This document shows, piece by piece, positions 1-8,265 of a stretch of DNA of 64,000 nt (position 1 is the stretch's first letter; each line of letters starts with the position of its first letter). The notes under the pieces were generated by a model. It saw only the letters and a list, made by a program, of their open reading frames with translations. It had not been told where the DNA came from and did no database searches. The stretch is from positions 1,137,001-1,201,000 of the forward strand of contig NC_015275.1 of assembly GCF_000178835.2 (NCBI RefSeq). The letters run 5' to 3'. The position numbers were made by a program, and so were the translations under genes. Origin of the DNA: Cellulosilyticum lentocellum DSM 5427 (GTDB lineage: Bacteria; Bacillota; Clostridia; Lachnospirales; Cellulosilyticaceae).

Positions 1-1
1 T

Positions 2-205
2 GCTGATTCATGGAAAGAAGCCGTTCAAGGAGTTTCTGAGAATATGAAGCATTATAAAGCTAATAGAGGAATAGTTATAACAAACAGTAAGTTTAATAAT
101 TATGATATTAAGGAGGCTAGGCCGAAACATACACAATTAATAGACTATCATTTATTAGTTCCACTTATAAAAGAGGGGATGCTCATCAATCTGAAAAATG
201 GTTAA
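2..205 (+). CDS. Mrr-like restriction endonuclease, C-terminal fragment (5' cut by window edge)
   Basis: An open frame runs in from the window edge and stops at 203-205, leaving 67 residues. It reads as the end of a restriction-endonuclease-like (Mrr_cat, PD-(D/E)xK) domain: a GIVITNS strand, then a KFNNYDIKEA helix and a HTQLIDYHLLVPLIKEG tail, the usual pattern in which the sheet is followed by a helix that tests whether the DNA 'belongs' to the host. The catalytic D...ExK residues would lie upstream of the window, so activity and any N-terminal membrane or winged-helix region cannot be judged. The next gene starts 57 bp downstream on the same strand. Family assignment is by pattern only and fairly confident; the specific role (methylated-DNA restriction or housekeeping) is unknown. 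Confidence 0.6.
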   Translation, partial: ADSWKEAVQGVSENMKHYKANRGIVITNSKFNNYDIKEARPKHTQLIDYHLLVPLIKEGMLINLKNG

Positions 206-262
206 CTTAAAGATGGATAAAATTAAAAGGCTTAATAGCAATGATTAAGGGGATGATGAAAA

Positions 263-718
263 ATGAAAGCAAGTTCATCAGATAAAGAATATGGTGATTT
301 AATGTTGGTTGTGAAATCAAGAGCAGGTATCTGGTATACGATTATGTTATTTATGTGGTTTGTAGTAATCATGATGGCACAGGAATATTGGCGTACGCAA
401 AGGCTTGCAGTAATTGGATTAGGGATAATTGTAATTATTCTGTCATTAGTATTGATACGCATGAGACATAGAAAAATTAGCTTTTTTGAAAAAGGTATTA
501 TATTTAAAGGGACTTTTAAGCAAGACAGAATACACTACAATGATATTATAGAAGTCAAAGAAATAACTAGAAAAGGACCTACTACCTATGTGATTGTTTT
601 AAATAATGGAAGAGATCTTCATTGGTCTGAGCAAGAGTTCCTAAAATTAGAATTTGCCATGGATAATTACAGAGGTTATATGGGTAAGAAAGAGATTAAA
701 GAAGTAAATACAAATTAA
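263..718 (+). CDS. Small membrane protein with two TM segments and a PH-like C-terminal domain
   Basis: This 151-residue protein has two adjacent hydrophobic segments (about residues 24-40 and 48-66) followed by a basic RMRHRK turn and a beta-rich soluble tail. The tail (ISFFEKGIIFKG, then IHYNDIIEVKE and TYVIVLNNGRDLHW) has the rhythm of bacterial PH-like (YcxB/DUF5673-type) domains, with the membrane hairpin in front. The start follows an AAGGGGATGATGAAAA ribosome site. The gene is closed by a hairpin shared with the convergent Crp/Fnr gene. I do not recognise a specific family member and assign no function; the PH-like reading is inference. Confidence 0.55.
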   Translation: MKASSSDKEYGDLMLVVKSRAGIWYTIMLFMWFVVIMMAQEYWRTQRLAVIGLGIIVIILSLVLIRMRHRKISFFEKGIIFKGTFKQDRIHYNDIIEVKEITRKGPTTYVIVLNNGRDLHWSEQEFLKLEFAMDNYRGYMGKKEIKEVNTN

Positions 719-752
719 AAACGCTTAATAAAGAAATGCATACAATTGACAA

Positions 753-791
753 TTAAAGGGGCTAGGACTCATTCGTGAGTAGCCCCTTTAA
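753..791. terminator. Bidirectional intrinsic terminator
   Basis: Arms TTAAAGGGGCTA and TAGCCCCTTTAA enclose an inner GACTCA/TGAGT stem with a TTCG loop. It lies between the convergent genes ending at 718 (+) and 802 (-), with A/T runs on both sides, so it can serve both. Confidence 0.8.
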
Positions 792-801
792 CTTCTGACT
801 T

Positions 802-1476
802 TTAAAGAAGGGATTTAAGTTTTGTAGGGTTAATGATAGTAATACCACCTCTAGAAAGTTCCACAATTCCTTCGTTTGAAAAATATTTTAACATACGCGT
901 AACGACTTCCCTGGCACTACCTATATATTTGGCTATTTGCTCATGAGTAAGACGAAGAGTTGTCGAATGAGTCTTTGACATTTCATCTACTAAAAAGATG
1001 GCTAAGCGTTTATCAAAACTCATAAAAAGTATTTGTTCCATGGCCCACATCACATCTGAAAAACGATCTACCAAACGTTTATAAATGAAATTTTCTACAT
1101 AAATATTATCGGTCATAAGGTCAGAAAGTATATGGGAAGAAACAGAAACAAGTTCACAGGTGTCCTCAACATCAATGTGTACATCAAAGGTAATTTGGTT
1201 CAAGATACAAGAGGCAGAAAGTAAACAAAGCTCTCCAGGAACTAGACGAAAGAGCGTAATATCTTTGCCTTCCTCTGAGAGCATATAAACTCTAAGCAGT
1301 CCTGAGCGAATCATAATAAGACCCATACAATTTTGATCACCACGATGCATGGTCTGCCCTTTTGTAAAACGAGCTATAGAGGTATGGGCGATAACATTAC
1401 TTTGCTGATCTGCACTTAAATGAGGCCAAAAGTCTAGGTTGTCTTGTAAAAATACCATTACATTCTCATTTAACAT
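802..1476 (-). CDS. Crp/Fnr-family transcriptional regulator
   Basis: The 224-residue product has the standard Crp/Fnr layout: an N-terminal cyclic-nucleotide-binding beta-roll (about residues 20-125, with KGQTMHRGD and LIMIRSGLLRVYMLSEEGKDITLFRLVPGE segments), a long dimer helix (about 130-160) and a C-terminal winged helix (about 170-222) with the recognition stretch GSAREVVTRMLKYF. The Fnr-type N-terminal Cys cluster is absent, so it is not an Fe-S sensor of the E. coli Fnr kind; an arginine pattern for cAMP is not convincing either. In Clostridia such proteins often control redox, nitrosative or fermentation genes, but no target can be named. An AAGGAG site sits 7 bp before the ATG. It is divergent from the Imm51-type gene, with overlapping -35 regions. 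Confidence 0.85.
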   Translation of the reverse strand: MLNENVMVFLQDNLDFWPHLSADQQSNVIAHTSIARFTKGQTMHRGDQNCMGLIMIRSGLLRVYMLSEEGKDITLFRLVPGELCLLSASCILNQITFDVHIDVEDTCELVSVSSHILSDLMTDNIYVENFIYKRLVDRFSDVMWAMEQILFMSFDKRLAIFLVDEMSKTHSTTLRLTHEQIAKYIGSAREVVTRMLKYFSNEGIVELSRGGITIINPTKLKSLL

Positions 1477-1584
1477 AGAATTCTCCTTAAGTTTATAGAT
1501 AGTTTTATTTTAAGCTATTTAAAGAGCAATAGCTAGATTCTTTTATATAAGATGAGTATTTAATATTTGCGGTAGGATAAATAT

Positions 1585-1615
1585 AATATAAAATTTTCGT
1601 ATTTTATATTGACAA
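1585..1615 (-). promoter_or_regulatory. Candidate sigma-A promoter of the Crp/Fnr gene
   Basis: On the minus strand TTGTCA (1610-1615) is followed after about 17-19 bp by TTTATATT-like -10 sequence (1585-1592). The -35 overlaps the plus-strand -35 TTGACA at 1609-1614, so the two divergent promoters share bases. The exact -10 is uncertain. Confidence 0.4.
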
Positions 1616-1636
1616 TAGAAAGAAAAAAACTATTAT
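1609..1636 (+). promoter_or_regulatory. Sigma-A promoter of the Imm51-type gene
   Basis: Consensus -35 TTGACA at 1609-1614 and -10 TATTAT at 1631-1636 with a 16-bp spacer, about 50 bp before the start codon at 1686. Confidence 0.6.
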
Positions 1637-1685
1637 TATTAGTAGTAGTATTTGGAAAATAAAGTAAGCTAAAAGGGGAGTCATT

Positions 1686-2027
1686 ATGAATTTTGAAAAA
1701 CAAATAAAACCTTTCTGGTGGAATGATTCAAATGGTAGTTTTTCTGTATGTTTAAATGCTGGAGATTATAAGCCTGAAATTTTTGAGTCTAGAGAAGATG
1801 AGGGGTGTGAAGGAAATGGATATGACTGGGAAGCTTTAGCTAGAGTTTTCCTTGAGGAGAAATGTGAGGAATTATTAGAAGATATAGAGTTTGATTCAGA
1901 AGCAGGCATGTTTTGTGCCTATAGTGAAGATTCGGAAGCTCTTAAGAAGTTTGTACTAGCATTTAAAGATGCTTGTGAAGATTCAGAATTTATTTTAGAG
2001 TTGTTTTCACGTGCTGAGATTGATTAA
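1686..2027 (+). CDS. Imm51-family immunity protein (orphan)
   Basis: The 113-residue acidic protein matches the Imm51 pattern I know from polymorphic-toxin loci: an aromatic N terminus (IKPFWWNDSNGSFSVCL), the signature EIFESREDEGCEGNGYDWEALA at about residues 31-52, then FDSEAGMFCAYS and a C-terminal helix LKKFVLAFKDACEDSEFI. Imm51 proteins are cytosolic inhibitors of a secreted or contact-dependent toxin made by kin. Here no toxin, secretion gene or second immunity gene lies next to it, so it is an orphan that could protect against neighbours' toxins or have been adopted for another use. It has its own promoter, a strong AAAGGGGAG ribosome site and its own terminator, so it is a single-gene unit. 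Family call is fairly secure; the role is inference. Confidence 0.75.
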   Translation: MNFEKQIKPFWWNDSNGSFSVCLNAGDYKPEIFESREDEGCEGNGYDWEALARVFLEEKCEELLEDIEFDSEAGMFCAYSEDSEALKKFVLAFKDACEDSEFILELFSRAEID

Positions 2028-2032
2028 AAATA

Positions 2033-2108
2033 AAAGATGTATAGTGTTAATAAAAAGTGTCTGTTACCTAAAAATGAGCAGACACTTTTATTAACGTTAT
2101 ACATCTTA
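2033..2108. terminator. Long bidirectional terminator hairpin
   Basis: A near-perfect stem of about 29 bp: the arm starting AAGATGTATAGTGTTAATAA (2034-2063) pairs with the arm ending TTATTAACGTTATACATCTT (2079-2107). The loop is about 15 nt. It separates the Imm51-type gene from the convergent acylation operon. Confidence 0.8.
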
Positions 2109-2121
2109 TGATTTAAAAAAG

Positions 2122-3243
2122 TTATTTAAGTAATAAACTTAGCTTAGGTTCTACACTAAAATTCTGTACATTATAAAGTAAGAGAACTTCTGATATGCCA
2201 GCTTCTTTTGCAAAAGTTGCAACAGGCACATTCATTAATCGTAAGTCTAGAACCTGAATTTCTTCGTAGTGCTGCGTTAAAAAAGGAATAAAAGAGTTTG
2301 CATAAGAATCTTTAATCACTAGAAGCTTACGTCCATTTTTAATAGAGGTTTTAATTTTAATTAAAGGGTGATTGTTATCTAAGAAAACACTATATTTATC
2401 TTTTGTATCTAAATGAGAATATTCATAAAGACTAGAAGAGGTCTTTCCTGTTGCTTCATAGGTTATTTCCAATGCTTCAGTTTGTTTAGGATAAAAGAGC
2501 TGCATCGTATCAGGTGTAGCAAAACTGAAATTGCCTTTAGAGAATAAGGTTCCATAGAAGGCATCACTTACATCTTCAATTTTAAAGTCATCTAAAGTTA
2601 AAGCAATTAAATCAGCTGATTTGCAAAATTCAGTATAAGCATAATAAGCTCCTAAAGTAGTCCAGTGATGATCTGTTTTATAATAAATGTACTCATCCTT
2701 ATGAGTGCTTAAAGTATTAAGAAAGTCTAGTTTAGTAACTTGATTAGAAAGTTTATTATAAAAAGTAGAAATATAAAATGCTTCATCATATGGGGTGGCG
2801 TAGTTTGGCAATTTATCTTCAAGCACTTTGGTTGCAGTAGGAGCAAGTCCAACATAAACTTTAAACTCTTTAGCAAGTTCATTAATATAAGTGGCATTTC
2901 TAGCTGCTAAATCTAAATCGGGTGCATCAAAGTTTTGAAGAAAGTAATCATCTTTTCCAATATAAACGCCATTATTATCTTTCTTTTGTAAAATGAGTTC
3001 ACTATAAGCTTTAGTAGAAATAAATTGATTTCTTAAAGGAAATTGATCAGCTATATAAGTCTCAAAAGCTTTGCCATAAGTACCATCTAATAAGCTAGCC
3101 ATAGTAAAAGATGGCTTAGCACTTAAATTACGGTTTTCTAACTCTGAGAAGGTCTTATCTTTGGCTAGTAGTTGTAAACCAAAGAAAGTAAAAATATAAA
3201 AGATAAAAGTAATACCTATTACAAAAGGTAATTTTTTCTTCAT
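2122..3243 (-). CDS. DHHW-family (AlgX/AlgJ-like SGNH) surface acetylation protein
   Basis: A 373-residue protein with one N-terminal membrane anchor (about residues 7-27) and a large external domain. The family signature DHHW is at YKTDHHWTTLGAYYAY (about residue 190); an NRNLSAKPSFT segment and FETYIADQFPLRNQ precede it, and a VIKDSYANSFIPFL block follows near residue 310, as in AlgJ/AlgX-type SGNH esterase-like acyltransferases. In that family the Asp-His pair and a Ser (here in KDSYAN) form the active site that moves an acetyl group onto a polysaccharide outside the cell. It is the last gene of an operon, 10 bp after the MBOAT gene, its expected membrane partner. The acceptor polymer is not known. 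Confidence 0.85.
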   Translation of the reverse strand: MKKKLPFVIGITFIFYIFTFFGLQLLAKDKTFSELENRNLSAKPSFTMASLLDGTYGKAFETYIADQFPLRNQFISTKAYSELILQKKDNNGVYIGKDDYFLQNFDAPDLDLAARNATYINELAKEFKVYVGLAPTATKVLEDKLPNYATPYDEAFYISTFYNKLSNQVTKLDFLNTLSTHKDEYIYYKTDHHWTTLGAYYAYTEFCKSADLIALTLDDFKIEDVSDAFYGTLFSKGNFSFATPDTMQLFYPKQTEALEITYEATGKTSSSLYEYSHLDTKDKYSVFLDNNHPLIKIKTSIKNGRKLLVIKDSYANSFIPFLTQHYEEIQVLDLRLMNVPVATFAKEAGISEVLLLYNVQNFSVEPKLSLLLK

Positions 3244-3253
3244 GGTTCACCTC

Positions 3254-4639
3254 CTAAAATCTAAAGTATAAAAACGGGTTAAAAGTAGCATCTACCAAGT
3301 AAGCAGTACTTAGAAAAAGAGTAACGACATAAAATGCAAATACAACCCATTCATTAAGACGTGCTTTAAGATTATTCATTAGTGGTGTTGCAAATACGAT
3401 TCCAATAATGATAAGGACATAAAAATTGGTGATAGCATATAATGAGGGGGTATTAATGAAACTGTTAGTACCTATACCAAACATAACCTTTAGATATGAA
3501 ATGGCTTGTTCCAAAGAGTCATGAGCAAAAAGCACCCAACTTATTGTTACAACAAATAAAAGGTAAAATCTAGAGATAAAGCTAGGTAATTTTTCTAAAT
3601 ACTTAAGTAAAAAGCTACGCTCTATAATCATAAGCACGGCAAAGAAAAGACCCCAAAGGATGAAGTTCCAGCCAGCACCATGCCAAAAGCCTGTTAAAAA
3701 CCATACAATCAAAATGTTGAGATAGAAACGAGGCTTACTTACACGATTTCCTCCTAAAGGAATATACACATACTCTCTGAACCAACCGGTTAAGGTCATA
3801 TGCCATCTTCGCCAAAAATCAGATACACTTTTAGCAATATAAGGATAATTAAAGTTTTCAGGGAAACGAAAACCTAACATTTGGCCAAGTCCAATAGCCA
3901 TATCAGAATAGCCACTAAAGTCAAAGTAAAGTTGAAGTCCAAAACTAATAGCACCTAGCCAAGCTCCTATAATAGATAAATTATTAATAGGTGTATTGAG
4001 TATTTGATCCCACAAAAGACCAATGTTATTAGCAATAAGTACTTTTTTTCCAAGTCCTTCGATAAAGCGCATGGCACCTAATCCAAAATCTTCAAATGTA
4101 ACTTCGCGGTGATTAAGTTCTTTTTCAACGGTGGCGTAAGTAACGATAGGGCCGGCGATAAGCTGAGGAAACATTGATACATAAGCACCAAAGGCAATTA
4201 TATTTTTTTGAACTTGAATTTTACCCCGATATAAATCAATGGTATAGGACATGGTCTGAAAGGTATAAAAGGAAATACCTATAGGTAATGCAATACGAAG
4301 TAAATCCCAATGAGTTCCTAAAAGTGCATTAGTATTACTAATAAAAAAGTCGGCATACTTGAAGAAGCCTAGCATTCCTAAGTTTCCTATAAGAGAGAGA
4401 CCAAGTCCTAATTTGGGAATCAGCTTATGCGCCCTAAAGTGATCAATGATGCGTCCACATGTGTAATCAAGCACAGTAGAAAAAATCATAATAGACACAT
4501 AAACAGGTTCGCCCCATGCATAAAACATGAGGCTAGCTAGAAATAATATAAGATTTCGTAAATTTTTAGGGAGTATAAAGTAGACTGTTAAAAAAACAGG
4601 TAAAAATATAAATAAAAATAGTAAACTGCTAAATACCAT
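3254..4639 (-). CDS. MBOAT-family O-acyltransferase (AlgI/DltB-like)
   Basis: A 461-residue polytopic membrane protein with about 10-12 hydrophobic segments. Family landmarks are visible: LFLFIFLPVFLTVYFILPK at the N terminus, LPIGISFYTFQTMSYTIDLYRG, PQLIAGPIVTY, the conserved QLYFDFSGYSDMAIGLG, FPENFNYPY, SVSDFWRRWHMTLTGWFREYVYIPLGG and the catalytic-His region WFLTGFWHGAGWNFILWG. MBOAT proteins of this branch carry acetyl groups across the membrane for O-acetylation of cell-surface polymers. It lies 13 bp after the DUF4358 lipoprotein gene and 10 bp before the DHHW gene, so the three are almost surely co-transcribed. The ATG follows AAGGAGC. Alginate is not implied; wall or capsule glycan is more likely in this kind of organism. 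Confidence 0.9.
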   Translation of the reverse strand: MVFSSLLFLFIFLPVFLTVYFILPKNLRNLILFLASLMFYAWGEPVYVSIMIFSTVLDYTCGRIIDHFRAHKLIPKLGLGLSLIGNLGMLGFFKYADFFISNTNALLGTHWDLLRIALPIGISFYTFQTMSYTIDLYRGKIQVQKNIIAFGAYVSMFPQLIAGPIVTYATVEKELNHREVTFEDFGLGAMRFIEGLGKKVLIANNIGLLWDQILNTPINNLSIIGAWLGAISFGLQLYFDFSGYSDMAIGLGQMLGFRFPENFNYPYIAKSVSDFWRRWHMTLTGWFREYVYIPLGGNRVSKPRFYLNILIVWFLTGFWHGAGWNFILWGLFFAVLMIIERSFLLKYLEKLPSFISRFYLLFVVTISWVLFAHDSLEQAISYLKVMFGIGTNSFINTPSLYAITNFYVLIIIGIVFATPLMNNLKARLNEWVVFAFYVVTLFLSTAYLVDATFNPFLYFRF

Positions 4640-4652
4640 AAATCAAAGCTCC

Positions 4653-5480
4653 TTACTTGATAAGGCTATTAAAGTTTGAAGCAATAGTACTTGCCGCCTC
4701 ATCCATAGCAAATAATATGTAGTTTCCTTTAGTGATGATTTGTCTACCTTCAAAGGTTTCGATAAGAGAAGGATAGAGCATTTGTCCAACATTTTCGGCA
4801 CGTTTATTAATGCCTTCAACAATAGTATTTACATCTTTAACATCTTTAACCTTAAAGACACCAACTTCTGAAATACTAAAGCTTAACATTGGCATTTTAA
4901 CGCAGTAACTGTCTAGAAGGCTAGTATCAATACCATAGAGATCTTTTAATAGAGTATCATCTACATCTGTTAGGCGAGAAAAATCAAGATCAGAGGTAAT
5001 CTTACTATATACTTCACTAGCACTTAAACTAGTTGTTTCAGGGCTGGGTGTTGGTTCTGGTTTGGGTGTTACTTCAGGTTTTGGAGTTGCTGCAGGTTTA
5101 GTACTAGCTTCAGGTTTTGGTGAAGGTTTAGGTGTTGTTTGTGGTTTAACAGTCGCTTCAGGCTTTAGACTTGTTTGTGGCTTGGAAGCTGTCTCAGGTT
5201 TTTTTGTTGCCTCAGGTGAAGTACTTGCTTCTGGAGTTACACTTTCTTCGGGTTTCATAGTTACTTCAGGCTTTATAGTTTCTTCTGGTATAATACTTTC
5301 TTCTAGAACAATACTAGATTCAGGTTCATTAGTTAATTCTTCAGTAGTAGGTTGCTTCTCTTCAGGGGTAGAGGAAGCCTCTGTATTCATCTCGGATGAA
5401 GTTGGTATTTTAGAATTACAGCCTACAACGACTGTACTGAGTGTTAGCGCGGCTATAGCCATTACAAATTGTTTTCTCAT
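4653..5480 (-). CDS. DUF4358-domain lipoprotein with Pro/Glu/Thr/Ser repeat linker
   Basis: The 275-residue protein begins with a lipoprotein signal (MRKQFVMAIAAL, lipobox VVVGC with Cys21). Residues about 30-150 are a low-complexity linker rich in P, E, T, S and K built from degenerate P-E-x-T/S-x-K-P units; it probably spans the wall. Residues about 155-275 form a DUF4358 domain (SASEVYSKITSDLDFSRL, LYGIDTSLLDSY, FKVKDVKDVNTIVEGI, GRQIITKGNYILFAM). DUF4358 lipoproteins commonly sit beside MBOAT/DHHW pairs in Clostridia, as here, so a supporting role in surface acylation is likely, but its chemistry is unknown. It is the first gene of the operon, with TAAGGAGA before the ATG. Confidence 0.8.
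   Translation of the reverse strand: MRKQFVMAIAALTLSTVVVGCNSKIPTSSEMNTEASSTPEEKQPTTEELTNEPESSIVLEESIIPEETIKPEVTMKPEESVTPEASTSPEATKKPETASKPQTSLKPEATVKPQTTPKPSPKPEASTKPAATPKPEVTPKPEPTPSPETTSLSASEVYSKITSDLDFSRLTDVDDTLLKDLYGIDTSLLDSYCVKMPMLSFSISEVGVFKVKDVKDVNTIVEGINKRAENVGQMLYPSLIETFEGRQIITKGNYILFAMDEAASTIASNFNSLIK
5035..5400. repeat. Degenerate short tandem repeat encoding the lipoprotein linker
   Basis: Imperfect units of roughly 18-36 bp, on the plus strand built around GGTTT and ACTTCAGG-like words, recur across this stretch. They encode the PExTxKP-type linker of the minus-strand lipoprotein and also create a long meaningless open frame on the plus strand. Confidence 0.6.
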
Positions 5481-5718
5481 AGTTGTCTCCTTAACATAAA
5501 TCCATTAATTGTTAGATTGCAATGATAAAGTGTAATCATAAAATATAAGTATATTTATAATAATTATGACGAAAAATGATATAATAAGGTTTCATAAATC
5601 AATAAAATACGAGAAAATATTAAAATTGAATTATTGTTTAGCTTTTAATAAAAATGAGGTATACTATTTTATAATCATTATTACTTAGTATATATTAATG
5701 TAGTTGGAAGGAGATTTT

Positions 5719-8046
5719 ATGCTTAATCAATTAAAGCAATTATTTAATAGAGAAGATTTATTAGCTGCAAGCATTGGTATTGAAAGAGAAGGACTTAGAG
5801 TAACACCTGAAGGAAAGCTTGCTATGTCCAAGCATCCGGCTGTATTTGGGGATAAACTTAAAAACCCATACATTACTACAGATTTTTCTGAGAGCCAGGT
5901 AGAGATTATTACACCTAATTTAGATAGTAGTCAAAAAGCATACGATTACTTAAATATTTTATATGATATAGTCGCACTTAATATAGAAGATGAATATATA
6001 TGGCCGGGTTCTATGCCATGCGATATACCAGCAGATGAACATATTCCTATTGCCGAATATAGAGATTGTAAAACTTGTCAAGAAGCGAGGCTTTATAGGG
6101 AGGAGCTACTTAAAAAGTACGGAGGGAAAAAGCAACTTATTTCAGGAATCCATTATAATTTTTCCTTTGAAGAAAATTTTATACAAAGACTTTATGAAGC
6201 AGAAGATACTCACTTAAGTTATCAGCTATTCAAAGATAGTATTTATCTGAAAATGGCAAGAAATTATTTAAGGTATCGTTGGTTACTTATTTATTTATTA
6301 GGAGCGACACCTGTATTTCATAAAACCTATGCTACAGAGTGTACGCGCTATTTAAATAAGGTAGATGAAGAAAGCTTTACAAATCCAGGGGCTGTATCTT
6401 ATCGTAATGGTGAATGTGGTTATAAAAATCATACTGATCTTTATCCTGACTACTCTAGTGTAGAGGCCTATGCAAAAAGTATTGAGAGATTTGTAGCAGA
6501 TGGTATGATTCAAAGTCACAAAGAACTTTATAGTCAAATCAGGCCTAAGGCAAAGGATAATACAAGACTACTGGAGTCCTTAAAACAAGAAGGTATCTTA
6601 TATATTGAAGTGAGAAGTATTGATAATAATCCTTTTGAAAAAGGCGGTATTAGCTTAGAAGACTTAGAGTTTTTACACTTATTTATGTTATATCTTCTCA
6701 TAAAAGAAGAAAGTAAAGAAGAGCTAAGTAATTGGCAAGAAGAAGCTACTAATAATCAGCGTTTAATTGCCAAGGGTGGAAGACTAGAGGTTTGGTTAAG
6801 TAAGGAAGGAAAAGAAATTACGAAGACCGAGTGGGCTTTAGAGATTTTAGATGAAATGAAAGTGATGGAAGAAACTTTAGATCTTAACAAGGCAGGAGTT
6901 ATTGATGAAATGGTCAAGAAGGTATGTGACCCTGAGCGTACTTATGCAGCTAAAATAACAGAAATCTCTAAACAAAAAGGCTATTTACAGAGCCAATTAG
7001 AACTAGCAGAAATTTATAAAAAAGATGCTTATGCGAACCGCTATAAACTATATGGTTATGATGATATGGAACTTTCTACACAAATTCTTATGAAAGAAGC
7101 TATTAAAAGAGGGATAAAAGTAGAAGTATTAGATCGTAGTGACAACTTTATTGCTCTTACCCAAGGAACACATACCGAATATGTGAAACAAGCTACCAAG
7201 ACATCTAAAGATAGTTATATGACTATGCTGATGATGGAAAATAAAACAGTTACTAAGAAGGTGTTAGAGAAGCACCAGGTTTGTGTACCAAAAGGTATTG
7301 AAGTTTTTAAAGGACAAGGCTTAGAGTTAGCAGTTAAGCGTTATGCCAATAAACCTATTGTTGTTAAACCAAAGTCTACGAATTTTGGTAAAGGCATTAG
7401 TATTTTTACACAGGGAGCCAGTGAAGTAGATATCAAAAGGGCGCTTGAGATAGGCTTTGAACATGATGATACAGTTTTAATTGAAGAGTTTGCCAAAGGT
7501 AAGGAGTACCGATTCCTTGTAATCGGAGATCAAGTGGCAGGAGTTCTTCACCGCGTACCGGCCAATGTTATAGGTGATGGAGCACATACGATAACACAGT
7601 TAGTAGCTATAAAAAATCAAGATAGCTTAAGAGGGAGAGGTTATAAAACACCATTAGAAAAAATTAACTTAGATGCAAGTAGCGCTTTATTCCTAAAACA
7701 AAGCGATTTGGATTTCGACTATATTCCTGCTGAAGGAGAGGTTGTTTATTTAAGGGAAAATTCTAACATTAGCACAGGTGGAGATAGCATTGATTATACA
7801 GATGATATTCCAGAATACTTTAAAGAGATAGCTGTTCGTGCAGCCAAAGCAGTAGGTGCTAAGTTTTGTGGTGTTGATATGATGCTAGAAGATTATAGAG
7901 ATGAAAAAGCACCTTATGCAATTATTGAACTTAATTTTAATCCCGCTATTCATATTCATTCTTATCCTTATAAAGGAACAGAACGTCAAATAGCTGAACA
8001 AGTTTTAAAGGTATTAGAATTTAATTTAGAGTCTGATTGTAATTAG
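5719..8046 (+). CDS. gshF: Bifunctional glutamate-cysteine ligase / glutathione synthetase (GshF)
   Basis: The 775-residue product joins two enzymes. Residues 1 to about 470 are a gamma-glutamylcysteine ligase of the gshA type (IGIEREGLRVTPEGKLAMS, ITTDFSESQVEIITP, WPGSMPCDIP, SGIHYNFSF, YIEVRSIDNNPFEKGG). Residues about 490-770 are an ATP-grasp domain (VVKPKSTNFGKGISIF, VLIEEFAKGKEYRFLVIGD, GDGAHTI, FCGVDMMLEDYRDE, IIELNFNPAIHIHSYPYKG) that adds glycine. GshF makes glutathione in one protein in some Firmicutes. A longer frame begins with TTG at 5704, but GGAAGGAGA at 5706-5714 places the ribosome just before the ATG at 5719, which also gives the family's normal N terminus. Single-gene unit with its own terminator. 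In an anaerobe this suggests oxygen or thiol-stress protection. Confidence 0.93.
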   Translation: MLNQLKQLFNREDLLAASIGIEREGLRVTPEGKLAMSKHPAVFGDKLKNPYITTDFSESQVEIITPNLDSSQKAYDYLNILYDIVALNIEDEYIWPGSMPCDIPADEHIPIAEYRDCKTCQEARLYREELLKKYGGKKQLISGIHYNFSFEENFIQRLYEAEDTHLSYQLFKDSIYLKMARNYLRYRWLLIYLLGATPVFHKTYATECTRYLNKVDEESFTNPGAVSYRNGECGYKNHTDLYPDYSSVEAYAKSIERFVADGMIQSHKELYSQIRPKAKDNTRLLESLKQEGILYIEVRSIDNNPFEKGGISLEDLEFLHLFMLYLLIKEESKEELSNWQEEATNNQRLIAKGGRLEVWLSKEGKEITKTEWALEILDEMKVMEETLDLNKAGVIDEMVKKVCDPERTYAAKITEISKQKGYLQSQLELAEIYKKDAYANRYKLYGYDDMELSTQILMKEAIKRGIKVEVLDRSDNFIALTQGTHTEYVKQATKTSKDSYMTMLMMENKTVTKKVLEKHQVCVPKGIEVFKGQGLELAVKRYANKPIVVKPKSTNFGKGISIFTQGASEVDIKRALEIGFEHDDTVLIEEFAKGKEYRFLVIGDQVAGVLHRVPANVIGDGAHTITQLVAIKNQDSLRGRGYKTPLEKINLDASSALFLKQSDLDFDYIPAEGEVVYLRENSNISTGGDSIDYTDDIPEYFKEIAVRAAKAVGAKFCGVDMMLEDYRDEKAPYAIIELNFNPAIHIHSYPYKGTERQIAEQVLKVLEFNLESDCN

Positions 8047-8086
8047 TATTAAATGATCAAATAAAACTTATAAAAGAATAAAATGG

Positions 8087-8132
8087 TAAAAGCTGAGATT
8101 TTCGTATAGCGAGAAATGCTCAGCTTTTTTCT
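8087..8132 (+). terminator. Intrinsic terminator of gshF
   Basis: AAAAGCTGAG pairs with CTCAGCTTTT around an inner ATTTTCG/CGAGAAAT stem and is followed by a T run (CTTTTTTCTTTTC). Confidence 0.8.
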
Positions 8133-8265
8133 TTTCTCTCTATATGTCTTTGTATAAAACAAGTATGAATTATCCTTTAATGTGAAACACTAGTGAAGTG
8201 AAAAATAGAATAAAAGATATCGAGAAAATAGGCTTCAAGTTAAGACATTAGAAAGGAAAGATGAA

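Noticed and set aside
5062-5499. A 145-codon plus-strand frame opposite the DUF4358 lipoprotein
   Set aside because: It is the mirror of the repeat linker on the minus strand, with low-complexity Gly/Ser/Val content and no ribosome site.
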